Shown here piece by piece: positions 7,477-15,296 of a DNA stretch of 19,326 nucleotides. The translations under genes and the position numbers were made by a program. This DNA is from DATGMP01 sp035293565. GTDB lineage: Bacteria > Pseudomonadota > Alphaproteobacteria > BOG-932 > Roseiterribacteraceae. Every line of letters begins with the position of its first letter. Position 1 is the stretch's first letter. The notes under the pieces were generated by a model. The model ran no database searches. It was not told the origin of the DNA and saw only the letters and a program-made list of their open reading frames with translations. Location: contig DATGMP010000085.1 of assembly GCA_035293565.1 (NCBI GenBank), positions 1 to 19,326 of the forward strand, given 5' to 3'.

Positions 7477-7902
7477 ATGCCCAACCCATCCAAGGCGACT
7501 TCGCCGACCTCGGATTTCACGAAGTACTTCGCGTCATTCCAAATTCCTGGCTTCGGCATGGACGAGTTCCTGTCCAGCCAGCGCAAGAATTTCGACGCGG
7601 TAAGCGCAGCGGGTCAGCTCGCCTTCGAGGGTTATCAGGCGGCGTTTCGGCGCCAGATCGAAATGGCGACCGAGCTTGCCGGCAAGGGCACGAACGGCGT
7701 GCAGGATCTGTTCACTGGCGGCTCGCCGCAGGACAAGCTCGCCCAGCAGGCCGATGTCTTCAAGGCTTCCCTGGACAAGGGCATTGCCAATTTGCGCGAG
7801 ATTTTGGAGATCATCGGCAAGTCGAACAGCGACGCGGCCGAGGTGCTGACCAAGCGGTTCGGCGAGGGTCTCGGCGAGCTGAAGAGCGCCGTCAAGATCT
7901 GA
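7477..7902 (+). CDS. Phasin family protein (polyhydroxyalkanoate granule-associated)
   Basis: The 141-residue, mostly helical, amphipathic protein has no signal peptide and no cysteine. It shows the phasin_2 pattern: FTKYFASFQIPGFGMDEFLSS near residues 14-34, then QRKNFDAVSAAGQLAFEGYQAA (35-56), then long polar helices ending in KRFGEGLGELKSAV. Phasins coat polyhydroxyalkanoate granules and control their number and size. The ATG at 7477 is preceded by GAAAGGA six bases away; an upstream in-frame ATG at 7441 lies inside the leader palindrome and has no ribosome binding site. The gene is monocistronic, with its own promoter upstream and a terminator downstream. No phaC, phaZ or phaR gene is in the window, so the link to PHA rests on the family and the operator. 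Confidence 0.9.
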   Translation: MPNPSKATSPTSDFTKYFASFQIPGFGMDEFLSSQRKNFDAVSAAGQLAFEGYQAAFRRQIEMATELAGKGTNGVQDLFTGGSPQDKLAQQADVFKASLDKGIANLREILEIIGKSNSDAAEVLTKRFGEGLGELKSAVKI

Positions 7903-7952
7903 GCGCCGTTTTAGGACGCACCCTCCCGACCGGAGGGTGACGCAAGAGGGGA

Positions 7953-7986
7953 GCTCGCCGGCCCTTTGGTCGGCGGGCCTGCTTTT
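7953..7986 (+). terminator. Intrinsic terminator after the phasin gene
   Basis: An 11-bp GC-rich stem with two G-U pairs (7953-7963 with 7968-7978), a CTTT loop, then CTGCTTTT. A second small hairpin, CCCTCC-CGACC-GGAGGG (7921-7937), precedes it. Together they separate the phasin unit from the MFS gene. Confidence 0.7.
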
Positions 7987-8024
7987 CGTTTCAGTCGCGA
8001 CCCGCCGCCTGCTATGAGACCGGC

Positions 8025-9356
8025 ATGGCCGGTCCCGACGCGGCGCTCGAAGCGCCGGAAGCGATCGATTTCGGGGGAAGTAGTGCTCGTCCGGTCGTCT
8101 GGGCGAAGCACAGGAACTATGTCCTGGCGATTCTCTTCGTCGCCTATTTCCTGAATTCCATCGATCGCAACATCGTCAATATTCTCCAACAGGCCATCAA
8201 GGCCGAGTTCCAGCTGGACGATTTCCAGCTTGGGCTGATGACCGGCTTCGCATTCGCGCTCTTCTACGCCTCGGTCGGCCTACCGGCCGCGCGGCTGATC
8301 GATCGAGGCATGAAGCGCACCTTGATCGTGTCCGTCGGCCTCGCCCTGTGGAGCTTGATGACCGGCTTGAGCGGGATCGCGCAAAATTACTGGCAGCTTC
8401 TCTTCTGCCGGGCCGGCGTCGGCGTGGGCGAAGGCAGCTTTGCACCGTCGGGATTTACACTGATCTCAGATTATTTCAGCCGGAACGAACGGGCACGCGC
8501 GACCGGCATCTTCCTTCTGGGACTTCCTACTGCGTCCCTGGTCGGATTGGCTTCAGGCGGTTGGATCGCCCAGCATTATGGCTGGCGCAGCGCCCTGATG
8601 ATCGTCGGTTTGCCGGGCCTCATCGTGGCGCTCATCTTCAAGCTCACCGTAAGGGAGCCGCCGCGCGGCCTGTCCGACGGCAAATCGGTTGCGCTGACTT
8701 CGGCCGTTCCTTTGCGGGAGGTTCTCCGCAAGGCCAGAAGCAAGAAGACCTTCATGCATCTGCTGACCGCCGGCTCTCTCGCCTCCTTCTGCACGGTGGG
8801 CGGGATGGTGTGGTTCCCGGCTTTCCTGATGCGCGGCTTCGGCCTCAACGCGCAGCAGATCGGCCTTTGGTGGGGCATCCTGTCCGGCGTCACCGGCATA
8901 ACGGGTGCCATTCTCGGCGGACAGCTCTCGGACCGCCTGGGTGCGCGCGATCCCAAATATGTGATGCTGATCCCGGCTGTGGGCATGCTCGTCTGCCTGC
9001 CATTCTTTCTTCTTGCGACGACTACGGCCGATGTCCGGCTTGCCTTCGCTTTTCTGCTGGTGCCGGCGACGCTCAACAATTTCTGGCTGCCGCCGGCGAT
9101 CGCGCTCACTCAGGGGATCGCCCCCTTGGCCATGCGGGCCATTATCGGGATGCTGATCACTTTCGCGTTGAATCTCTGCGGTCACGGCTTGGCGCCGCCG
9201 ATCATCGGGAAATTGAGCGATGTATTCGGGGGTTTTACCGGGAGCCAGGTCGACGGGCTGCGTTGGGCGCTGGTTTCGATATCGATCTTCTACCCGCTGG
9301 CGGCACTGTTCTTTATGCGGGCGTCGCGGTTCGTCGCGACAGATCTGGAAGATTAA
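8025..9356 (+). CDS. MFS transporter, Spinster-like subfamily
   Basis: The 443-residue protein has about 12 predicted membrane segments. The first helix region carries VAYFLNSIDRNIVNIL (39-54), with the D-R pair usual in Spinster-type MFS proteins of alphaproteobacteria. The loop 2-3 motif is GLPAARLIDRGMKR (85-98), and CRAGVGVGEGSFAPSG (128-143) is the TM4 signature. A cytosolic loop of about 45 residues divides the two halves. The substrate is unknown; family members move lipids, sugars or organic anions. The start has only a weak ribosome binding site (GAG) and lies 38 bp after the phasin terminator, so it probably has its own or a read-through promoter. It converges on the Rieske gene with a 9-bp gap. 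Confidence 0.9.
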   Translation: MAGPDAALEAPEAIDFGGSSARPVVWAKHRNYVLAILFVAYFLNSIDRNIVNILQQAIKAEFQLDDFQLGLMTGFAFALFYASVGLPAARLIDRGMKRTLIVSVGLALWSLMTGLSGIAQNYWQLLFCRAGVGVGEGSFAPSGFTLISDYFSRNERARATGIFLLGLPTASLVGLASGGWIAQHYGWRSALMIVGLPGLIVALIFKLTVREPPRGLSDGKSVALTSAVPLREVLRKARSKKTFMHLLTAGSLASFCTVGGMVWFPAFLMRGFGLNAQQIGLWWGILSGVTGITGAILGGQLSDRLGARDPKYVMLIPAVGMLVCLPFFLLATTTADVRLAFAFLLVPATLNNFWLPPAIALTQGIAPLAMRAIIGMLITFALNLCGHGLAPPIIGKLSDVFGGFTGSQVDGLRWALVSISIFYPLAALFFMRASRFVATDLED

Positions 9357-9365
9357 AGAAGTGTC

Positions 9366-9692
9366 TCAGACGCCGACGAGTATATCGGCCCCATTGATTT
9401 GGACCGGAAAGCTCCTGGCATCGCGCACCTTCATCTTGAGAAACAAGAGTTTCGCGTCGGCGATCGCCTTTCCGGTCCGCACATCGAACCGCGCCCCATG
9501 CAATGGGCATTTGACCTCGGCTCCCTGGAGCTTGCCCTTACAAAGATTGCCACCGAGATGGGGGCATTTCCGGGCGATCGCATAAAAGCCGCCCTCGATA
9601 TTCGCCAACAGCAGCTTGGTTCCTTTCGCGGAAACTTCCCTCATCTGGCCGGGCAGCAGGTCGGAGGCGGCCGCGACTTTCACGAATTCCAT
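9366..9692 (-). CDS. Rieske [2Fe-2S] ferredoxin-like protein
   Basis: The 108-residue soluble protein has the two Rieske cluster motifs CPHLGG (C43, H45) and CPLHGA (C62, H65). The short spacing and size match the small ferredoxin components of dioxygenase systems and NirD-like proteins, not the membrane-anchored bc1 subunit. No oxygenase or reductase partner lies next to it, so the electron acceptor is unknown. The ATG at 9692 is preceded by GGAGGG; the longer in-frame extension to 9782 is not Rieske-like. It forms a single-gene unit, convergent with the MFS gene and divergent from the exchanger gene across 281 bp. Confidence 0.93.
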   Translation of the reverse strand: MEFVKVAAASDLLPGQMREVSAKGTKLLLANIEGGFYAIARKCPHLGGNLCKGKLQGAEVKCPLHGARFDVRTGKAIADAKLLFLKMKVRDARSFPVQINGADILVGV

Positions 9693-9864
9693 TTTTCCCT
9701 CCCTCAATGTCCTTATGAGCGGGGTATAGGCCGCCCCGCTTCGCGCTTGCAACTGGCGGGATCGCTGTCTAATCCTAGCCACGTCATCGGGGAGTAGCCG
9801 ACCTTCAGGTCGAAGGGGGCCGCGTCAACATGCTCGCCGGCCCGATCGGCGTGGCGCGGCCGGT

Positions 9865-9882
9865 GGGCGGATCGTTCCGCCC
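9865..9882. repeat. Perfect 7-bp tetraloop hairpin in the exchanger upstream region
   Basis: GGGCGGA (9865-9871), TCGT loop, TCCGCCC (9876-9882). It lies 92 bp before the exchanger start with no U-run after it, so it is not a typical terminator. It may be a leader structure if transcription begins upstream. Confidence 0.45.
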
Positions 9883-9917
9883 GAGCTGGCAAGACCTTTG
9901 GCATCGATCGTTCGCGC

Positions 9918-9959
9918 CGAGCCGGGCGGACGATCGGTGTCGTATGGTCGCCCGGCTCG
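9918..9959. repeat. Perfect 11-bp inverted repeat just upstream of the exchanger start
   Basis: CGAGCCGGGCG (9918-9928) and CGCCCGGCTCG (9949-9959) with a 20-nt loop. The right arm ends only 4 bases before the GAGGAC ribosome binding site (9964-9969). It could be an operator or a leader hairpin affecting translation of the downstream gene (inference). Confidence 0.5.
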
Positions 9960-9973
9960 CGCGAGGACATCCG

Positions 9974-10960
9974 ATGGCGATCACATTCCTGTTGTTTCTC
10001 GGCTCGGCGGTCGTCATCTATCTCGCCTGCGAGTTCTTCGTGAACGGCGTGGAGTGGGTGGGCCAGCGGACGAATGTCAGTCAAAATGCCACCGGCACGA
10101 TCCTCGCGGCTTTTGGAACCGCTCTGCCAGAGAGCGTTGTCACCTTTACGGCGGTCGTTTTCGGCACCAGCTCGGCAGAGCGCGACATAGGAGTCGGAGC
10201 AGCGGTCGGCGGGCCGCTCGTCTTGAGCACAATTGCTTATGCAGTGGTCGGTCTGACCTTGTTCGGTACTGCGCGCCGCTCGCTTGGCCGAAGCCGGATG
10301 ATCGACACGGACGGGCGGCGTCTCGCCCGAGACCAGGGCTGGTTTCTTCTCATCTTCCTGGCGGCGTTCGTGCTCGGTCTCACGAGCTTCCCGGGCAAGT
10401 CCTGGCTGGCCTTGCTGTTCGTCGCCGCTTACGGACTCTACGCAGCTCGTGAGCTGAGCCAGGACGCGGATTTGGATATCGCGCTCGAGCCTCTGAAGCT
10501 CAGGCCGCACGACGAGCAGCCAAGCCTGTTCTGGGCAACGCTGCAGACCTTCATCGCGCTTTTGGTCATTTTCGTGGCCTCCCGGGTCTTTGTGGCCCAG
10601 CTCGGTCGCATCGGGCCCTGGCTCGGGCTCCCGCCGCAATTGACCAGCTTGCTGTTGAGCCCGGTCGCAACGGAAATGCCGGAGACGATGAATGCCGTGA
10701 TCTGGGTACGGCAGGGCAAGGAGCGGCTCGCCTTAGCGAATATCAGCGGCGCGATGATGATTCAGGCAACCATTCCGGCCGCCCTCGGCATAGGCTTCAC
10801 GCCCTGGCGCTTCGATCAGCCGCTGGTCGTTGCGAGCGCGATCACGATCCTCGCCGTGATCACGCTGCGCCGTCTGTTTCGCACGCAAGTCTCGGGCCTC
10901 CGGCTGGCTCCGATCGGTCTTTGGTACCTTATTTTCGCGAGCGTGCTTCTCTTCGTGTGA
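9974..10960 (+). CDS. Sodium/calcium exchanger (CaCA) family cation antiporter
   Basis: The 328-residue integral membrane protein contains the two inverted alpha repeats of the CaCA family. Alpha-1 has AAFGTALPESVVTFTAVVFG (45-64) and alpha-2 has LLLSPVATEMPETMNAVIWV (226-245). The acidic residues E53 and E234/E237 fall in the ion-binding positions. A hydrophilic cytosolic loop (about 100-120 and 160-185) joins the halves. Which ion it moves (calcium, or another cation against sodium or protons) cannot be decided. The ATG at 9974 has GAGGAC upstream; the ORF extends to 9830 but the extra residues are hydrophilic and unlike the family. A second transporter gene follows after 33 bp, so they are probably co-transcribed. 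Confidence 0.88.
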   Translation: MAITFLLFLGSAVVIYLACEFFVNGVEWVGQRTNVSQNATGTILAAFGTALPESVVTFTAVVFGTSSAERDIGVGAAVGGPLVLSTIAYAVVGLTLFGTARRSLGRSRMIDTDGRRLARDQGWFLLIFLAAFVLGLTSFPGKSWLALLFVAAYGLYAARELSQDADLDIALEPLKLRPHDEQPSLFWATLQTFIALLVIFVASRVFVAQLGRIGPWLGLPPQLTSLLLSPVATEMPETMNAVIWVRQGKERLALANISGAMMIQATIPAALGIGFTPWRFDQPLVVASAITILAVITLRRLFRTQVSGLRLAPIGLWYLIFASVLLFV

Positions 10961-10993
10961 GCCGATTTCGTGCGGCGGGGGTTCTATGCCGCA

Positions 10994-12442
10994 ATGGCCA
11001 ACGACTATTCCCCCCGCGCCTTCGCCGCCGGTGAGAGATTCCAAACCGACCTTCCGCGGCGGCTCGATCGGTTGCCCTGGACCCGGTTTCACACGCTGAT
11101 CGTCGCGGCGCTCGGAATCACCTGGATTCTCGACGGGCTCGAGGTAACGCTGGGCGGCTCGGTCGCAGGCATCCTGCGGACTCCCGCCGGCCTGTCCATG
11201 AGCGACGCCGAGATAGGGGTGGCGGCAAGCTTCTATTTGACGGGCGCCGTGCTGGGCGCGCTGCTGTTCGGCTATCTGACGGACAAGATCGGGCGCAGGC
11301 CGCTCTTCTTCATCACGCTCGGGCTTTATCTGGCGGCCACCGCGCTAACCGCCCTTTCTTGGAACGGCGAGACCTATATGTTCTTCCGTTTCCTGACGGG
11401 CGCTGGTATCGGCGGCGAATACGCCGCGATCAACTCTGCGATCCAGGAATTCATCCCGGCCCGGTTCCGCGGCCGCACGGACATCGGAGTCAATGGCAGC
11501 TACTGGCTCGGGGCAGCCGTCGGCGCTGCGGCCACGCTCTATCTGTTGGACCCGACGGAGGTGTCCCCCGGCTATGGTTGGCGGGTCGCTTTTGGGATCG
11601 GCGCGGTTCTTGGCCTCGGCGTTCTCGGGCTGCGGCGCTTCGTGCCTGAGAGCCCGCGCTGGCTGATGATCCACGGCCGGATGCCGGAGGCCGAGAAGAT
11701 CATGGAAGGGATCGAGGCATACGCGGCCGGCAACTTGCCTCCGCCGTCCGGCGGCTTCCTGACCATGCGGGCGCGGAGCCACAGCTCGCTGGGCGAGATG
11801 GCCCTGGCGCTTCTCAGAACATATCCCAAGCGGACTCTCGTCGGGCTTACCCTGATGGCGGCCCAGGCCTTTTTCTACAATGCGATCTTTTTCACCTACG
11901 CGCTTGTGCTGGTCCGGTTCTTCGGCGTCGAGCCTGGGCGCGTCGGGTTGTTCCTGCTGCCCTTCGCGCTCGCTAACGCCGGCGGTGCCTTGCTGCTCGG
12001 ACCGCTTTTCGACCTGATCGGCCGTAAGAGGATGATCGCAGCGACCTACGCGCTATCCGGGTTGCTGCTGGGAGCAGGGGGCTGGCTATTCGTCCAGGGC
12101 AGGCTCGACGCGACGAGCATGACGCTCGTCTGGACGGCCGTATTCTTCTTCGCGTCGCCGGCAGCGAGCTCCGCCTACCTCACGGTCAGCGAGAGCTTTC
12201 CGCTCGAGATGCGGGCGCTGGCGATCGCTCTGTTCTACGCCTTCGGGACGGCGCTCGGCGGAATCGCGGCGCCGGCGCTGTTTGGCTCGCTCATCGGCAC
12301 CGGTAACCGGGACTTAGTCTATCTCGGCTATCTCGTGGCGTCGGGATTGATGATCGGCGCCGCTATCGTCGAGGCCATTATCGGCATCAGCGCGGAGCGG
12401 CGAGCACTGGAGGACGTGGCTGCACCATTGGCGGCGGATTAG
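10994..12442 (+). CDS. MFS transporter (sugar porter / metabolite:H+ symporter type)
   Basis: The 482-residue protein has about 12 membrane segments. The first helix holds ITWILDGLEVTLGGSVAG (42-59), the loop 2-3 signature is LFGYLTDKIGRRPLFFITLG (91-110), and FLTGAGIGGEYAAINSAIQE (133-152) with the following RGR is the TM4-5 signature seen in metabolite and aromatic-acid transporters. A second RR/K motif, LFDLIGRKRMIAA, marks the C-terminal half. The substrate is unknown. The start is uncertain: GTG at 10970 is in frame but lacks a ribosome binding site, while ATG at 10994 has GGGGG upstream. TGCGGC (10971-10976) and GCCGCA (10988-10993) would place that G-run in the loop of a small hairpin. 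It follows the exchanger gene by 33 bp. Confidence 0.9.
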   Translation: MANDYSPRAFAAGERFQTDLPRRLDRLPWTRFHTLIVAALGITWILDGLEVTLGGSVAGILRTPAGLSMSDAEIGVAASFYLTGAVLGALLFGYLTDKIGRRPLFFITLGLYLAATALTALSWNGETYMFFRFLTGAGIGGEYAAINSAIQEFIPARFRGRTDIGVNGSYWLGAAVGAAATLYLLDPTEVSPGYGWRVAFGIGAVLGLGVLGLRRFVPESPRWLMIHGRMPEAEKIMEGIEAYAAGNLPPPSGGFLTMRARSHSSLGEMALALLRTYPKRTLVGLTLMAAQAFFYNAIFFTYALVLVRFFGVEPGRVGLFLLPFALANAGGALLLGPLFDLIGRKRMIAATYALSGLLLGAGGWLFVQGRLDATSMTLVWTAVFFFASPAASSAYLTVSESFPLEMRALAIALFYAFGTALGGIAAPALFGSLIGTGNRDLVYLGYLVASGLMIGAAIVEAIIGISAERRALEDVAAPLAAD

Positions 12443-12483
12443 GCCGATCTGGTGCTTTTCACGGGAAAATGTAAGGTAATCCT

Positions 12484-12711
12484 ATGCAGCGGCGCGGACG
12501 CGAGGTTGCCGAGGGGCAGCGCTATCAGAAGATCGGCAAGGGCGGCGGTTCCTGGGAGGTCGTTGCCGTTCGGACCGACAGCGGCGGCGCCGTTCATGCT
12601 CGGATGCGCTCGCTGATCGAGCCTACGACATTCCGGACCTTCGCCGTCGAGGCCGTACTCGATCTCCGCAACTTCCGTCTGATCGAAGAACCGACGGGGC
12701 TGCTGCGCTAA
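12484..12711 (+). CDS. Small hypothetical protein, 75 residues
   Basis: This is a short protein that looks real. The ATG has AAGG upstream, third codon positions are G/C-rich like its neighbours, and the sequence has a compact beta-rich pattern (GQRYQKIGKGGGSWEVVAV, then residues 51-68 around FRTFAVEAVLDLRNFRLI). I do not recognise a named family, though the layout resembles small alphaproteobacterial proteins with a single barrel- or SH3-like fold (guess). It has no cysteine, membrane segment or signal peptide. It starts 41 bp after the MFS gene and may be the last gene of that transcript. Its stop codon overlaps the stop of the convergent MBL gene by 3 bases. Confidence 0.6.
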   Translation: MQRRGREVAEGQRYQKIGKGGGSWEVVAVRTDSGGAVHARMRSLIEPTTFRTFAVEAVLDLRNFRLIEEPTGLLR

Positions 12712-13742
12712 GCTGTCTGGAAGCGGATCGGCTGTCCAGGCGTCGTTATCCGCAAAAGCGTGCCGCGCTCGACCAAATGATTGGTATGCGCAAAGGCTTC
12801 GCCGATCGCGAACTGGGTCTGCTGGAAATCGAGCTGGCGCCTGAAGAGGACCGGCAGCAATTCCACGACCGTTTTCGGCTCGCGGCAGGCCTCGAGCGTG
12901 ACCGCCAGCCGGTCGGCGTGATGACCGACAAGCTGATCCAGCCGTGTATGGAGCCGCCGGAAGGCACGCCCATGCATCGGCATCACCAATGTTTCCGGAT
13001 GGAGCGCGCGGAGCCTTTCGCAAGTATCGAGGAATTCGCTCAACGGATCGCCATTGGGTTCGGGCGCGTGGACGCTGACATTAGGGCTGATTTCAGGCAG
13101 CACCTGATCGGCCGAGATGAACAGCCTGTCGGCCTCGCAATAGAGGCAGATCATTTCGGGCGCGTGGCCGGTGCCGATGATGACCTTCCATTGCCTGCCG
13201 CCGATCGTGACCGTATCGCCGTCGACCAGCCGCTCGAAAGGACGAGGGACCGCACCGACCCGCACGCCGTAATTCTCGCCTCGGTTGGCGACGGCGCGCA
13301 GCATGTCTTCGTTCAGTCCCGCGGACCGATAATAATCCGCCCAAAAGCCCGCCACATTGGCGGCCGTCTCGTTGCGGAGCATGGTGGCATATAGCCATTC
13401 GCCGCGGGTCGTCAGGAAGGTCGCCCGGGTCCGATCGACGAGCCAGCCGGCACAACCGATGTGGTCGGGGTGAAAATGGGTGCCGATTAGGCGAGTGAGC
13501 GGCCGGCCTTCCAGCGTCGATTCGAAGTGGCGCTCCCAAAGGGCCAGCGAATCCTCGGAGAGGATGCCGGTATCGACGAGCACCCAGCCGTCGCCATCCT
13601 CGAGCAGCCATAGATTGATGTGATTGAGCTGGAAGGGCAGGGGGAAGCGCAGCCAGCGCACTCCGGGCGCAACCTCGATGAACGCGCCATGCGCCGGCGG
13701 TTCGGCGTGGGGATAGTCGAGGGCTGCGTGGTCAGCTGGCAT
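12708..13742 (-). CDS. MBL-fold metallo-hydrolase
   Basis: The 344-residue metallo-beta-lactamase-fold protein has the zinc motif THFHPDHIGCAGWL (88-101, H89, H91, D93, H94). A further metal His lies in IGTGHAPEMICLY, an Asp in LFISADQVLPEIS, and a late His in LVMPMHGRAF. A C-terminal helical and winged-helix-like tail (about 265-344) is usual in the subgroup related to glyoxalase II and SoxH/PPS-like hydrolases. The actual substrate is unknown. I chose the ATG at 13742, preceded by AAGGTG seven bases away; a TTG two codons upstream is unlikely. It lies 24 bp after rlmJ and is probably in the same transcript. Confidence 0.9.
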   Translation of the reverse strand: MPADHAALDYPHAEPPAHGAFIEVAPGVRWLRFPLPFQLNHINLWLLEDGDGWVLVDTGILSEDSLALWERHFESTLEGRPLTRLIGTHFHPDHIGCAGWLVDRTRATFLTTRGEWLYATMLRNETAANVAGFWADYYRSAGLNEDMLRAVANRGENYGVRVGAVPRPFERLVDGDTVTIGGRQWKVIIGTGHAPEMICLYCEADRLFISADQVLPEISPNVSVHAPEPNGDPLSEFLDTCERLRALHPETLVMPMHGRAFRRLHTRLDQLVGHHADRLAVTLEACREPKTVVELLPVLFRRQLDFQQTQFAIGEAFAHTNHLVERGTLLRITTPGQPIRFQTA

Positions 13743-13766
13743 ATGCAAACACCTTAGGTCGTTGGG

Positions 13767-14594
13767 TCAGCCGCTGCCGAGCCGCCGAAGCGCATGGCTC
13801 CCATGCTCCGGCGCGAGTCCGGCCTGGATCGCTTGCAGCAGGGGCGCGAGGCGATCCTCGATGCGATAGGGCGGGTTGATCAACAGGACGCCGCTGCCGA
13901 CCAGATTGAGTCCGTCTTCCGGCCCGGTGAGCAGCTCTGCGGAAAGGAGATCGGCGGGGCCTCTTTCGAGCAGAGCCCCTTCGAAACGCCAGACGGGCGC
14001 CCGGTCCTTGATCGGATACCAGACGAGCCAGCGGCCGGCCGGCCAGCGCTTGCAGCCCGCGAGAACAGCTTGCGCCAGGCGATCGAACTCGTCGGGCGCC
14101 TCGTAAGGCGGATCGATGATCGCGAGCCCGCGGCCTTCGCCCGGCGGCAGGAAGGCTTTGAGCGCTTCGTATCCATCCCGTGCATGGACGACCACGCCCG
14201 ATCTTTCCTTGGCCCAGCATCTGAGTTCGGCGGCATCCGCAGGATGAAGTTCGCAGAGCGCCAGCCTGTCTTCCGGCCTCTTCATCGCATCCAGGATGGC
14301 GGGCGAACCAGGGTAATGACGCAGCGATCCGTCGGCATTGAGCCCTCGAACGATGTCGAGATAGGGCGCGAGCGCCGGGTTCGGCGAGTCGAAGATCTTG
14401 CCGATGCCCTCTTCCCATTCGCCGGTCTTTCCGGACTCGACGGCGGTCAGATCGTAGGATCCGATGCCGGCATGGGTATCGAGCGCGAAGAAGGGTGCGG
14501 GCTTATCGAGGAGATGCCGGACGATCTCGATCAAAACGGCGTGCTTCAGCACGTCCCCGTGATTGCCGGCGTGGTAGGCGTGGCGGTAATTCAC
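13767..14594 (-). CDS. rlmJ: RlmJ, 23S rRNA (adenine(2030)-N6)-methyltransferase
   Basis: The 275-residue protein starts with NYRHAYHAGNHGDVLKHAVL, the hallmark N-terminus of RlmJ (formerly YhiR/ComJ). The SAM-binding region is FFALDTHAGIGSYDL (36-50), and the N6-adenine methyltransferase catalytic motif is IIDPPYEAP (159-167). Length matches E. coli RlmJ. The enzyme methylates A2030 of 23S rRNA. The start codon is GTG, set by the conserved N-terminus; its ribosome binding site is weak. The gene lies 24 bp after the secreted-protein gene and 24 bp before the MBL gene, a tight but functionally mixed cluster. Confidence 0.95.
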   Translation of the reverse strand: MNYRHAYHAGNHGDVLKHAVLIEIVRHLLDKPAPFFALDTHAGIGSYDLTAVESGKTGEWEEGIGKIFDSPNPALAPYLDIVRGLNADGSLRHYPGSPAILDAMKRPEDRLALCELHPADAAELRCWAKERSGVVVHARDGYEALKAFLPPGEGRGLAIIDPPYEAPDEFDRLAQAVLAGCKRWPAGRWLVWYPIKDRAPVWRFEGALLERGPADLLSAELLTGPEDGLNLVGSGVLLINPPYRIEDRLAPLLQAIQAGLAPEHGSHALRRLGSG

Positions 14595-14618
14595 CTCGGC
14601 AATAACGCTGTTGAACGG

Positions 14619-15140
14619 TCAGTCGGCCCAACCGGAGGTGCCGTCCATCGTGCCGATCTGAACCTCAAAGATCGCCTCGATTTCGGTGATCAGTCCCTTT
14701 TCCACCCTGAAGCGTTCGGCCAGATGGACGGTCGATGGTTTCTTCCGCTTTGCCGCGAAATGGTCCGAGAAGGTCTTTCGGCTGGCGTCGGCCTTGGTTC
14801 CAGTGACCTTGAGAAGCGTGTAGGCGATGACTTCGTGCTTTGGTTCGTCCACGAAGAAGCGGGTGTTCGTCCGCCCGGCCATGTCCGGCTGCATCTTCTG
14901 CAGCTCCCGGATCTGCGCCTCGCCCTCGGCGGTGACGCGCCCTTGCTCGGTGCGGCGGATATTGGGCGCGAAAGGCACTTTGGAGGCGTCATGCGCCACG
15001 ATGGAGTCGAGATAGGCCGTCGCCGCCGCGATCATGCAGGCGCGAGAGCTATCCGTACAGGTGGGCTGCACCTGTTGGGCGAGTACCGTTGTTGGCAGCA
15101 TCGTCGCCATCAGAAAAAGCGGATATATAATGCGTTTCAT
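14619..15140 (-). CDS. Exported hypothetical protein with an NTF2/SnoaL-like or DUF8021-like body
   Basis: The 173-residue protein has a clear signal peptide: MKR, then a hydrophobic core to about residue 18, then an AQQ-type cleavage region at 21-23. The mature part has two cysteines (C28, C35) close together, which may form a disulfide. The body begins CMIAAATAYLDSIVAHD (35-51), followed by an IRRTEQG segment, and ends with strands around HLAERFRVEKGLITEIEAIF. That resembles DUF8021/SnoaL-like small periplasmic domains, but I am not certain of the family. The ATG at 15140 is chosen for the signal peptide; its ribosome binding site is poor. It is the first gene of the run with rlmJ and the MBL hydrolase. 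Confidence 0.7.
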   Translation of the reverse strand: MKRIIYPLFLMATMLPTTVLAQQVQPTCTDSSRACMIAAATAYLDSIVAHDASKVPFAPNIRRTEQGRVTAEGEAQIRELQKMQPDMAGRTNTRFFVDEPKHEVIAYTLLKVTGTKADASRKTFSDHFAAKRKKPSTVHLAERFRVEKGLITEIEAIFEVQIGTMDGTSGWAD

Positions 15141-15217
15141 GGCCGGCCCCGCGATTTCGTAACCCCAGAATAGACTGCGTCGGAACCGGTCCGAACGCCA
15201 TGCAATACCCCAAGGCT

Positions 15218-15253
15218 CGTCGTCCCGCACCCCCAATAAATGCGGGCATGACG
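15218..15253. repeat. Imperfect palindrome resembling a dispersed intergenic repeat
   Basis: CGTCGTCCCGCA (15218-15229) pairs imperfectly with TGCGGGCATGACG (15241-15253) across an 11-nt loop. On the minus strand it reads CGTCATGCCCGCA, the start of a palindromic element type scattered between genes in many alphaproteobacterial genomes. Only one copy is in this window, so the assignment is tentative. Confidence 0.35.
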
Positions 15254-15262
15254 ATCTTCGGG

Positions 15263-15277
15263 TACCTTATTCAGGTA
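15263..15277. promoter_or_regulatory. Dyad TACCT-N5-AGGTA upstream of the TPR-methyltransferase gene
   Basis: Perfect 5-bp arms with a TATTC spacer lie 19 bp before the start codon and overlap a possible -10 element (TATATT, 15276-15281). It could be an operator. The arms are short enough to arise by chance. Confidence 0.25.
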
Positions 15278-15296
15278 TATTTGGAAATTCTAAGCA

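Noticed and set aside
9713..10639. A 308-codon minus-strand frame opposite the exchanger
   Set aside because: Its composition is dominated by Arg, Glu, Asp and Gln in the way typical of antisense of membrane-protein codons. The exchanger carries both alpha repeats on the other strand.
13794..15173. A 459-codon open frame on the plus strand
   Set aside because: It lies opposite rlmJ and the secreted-protein gene and crosses their intergenic gap, so it cannot be a conserved gene alongside them. It has no family motifs.
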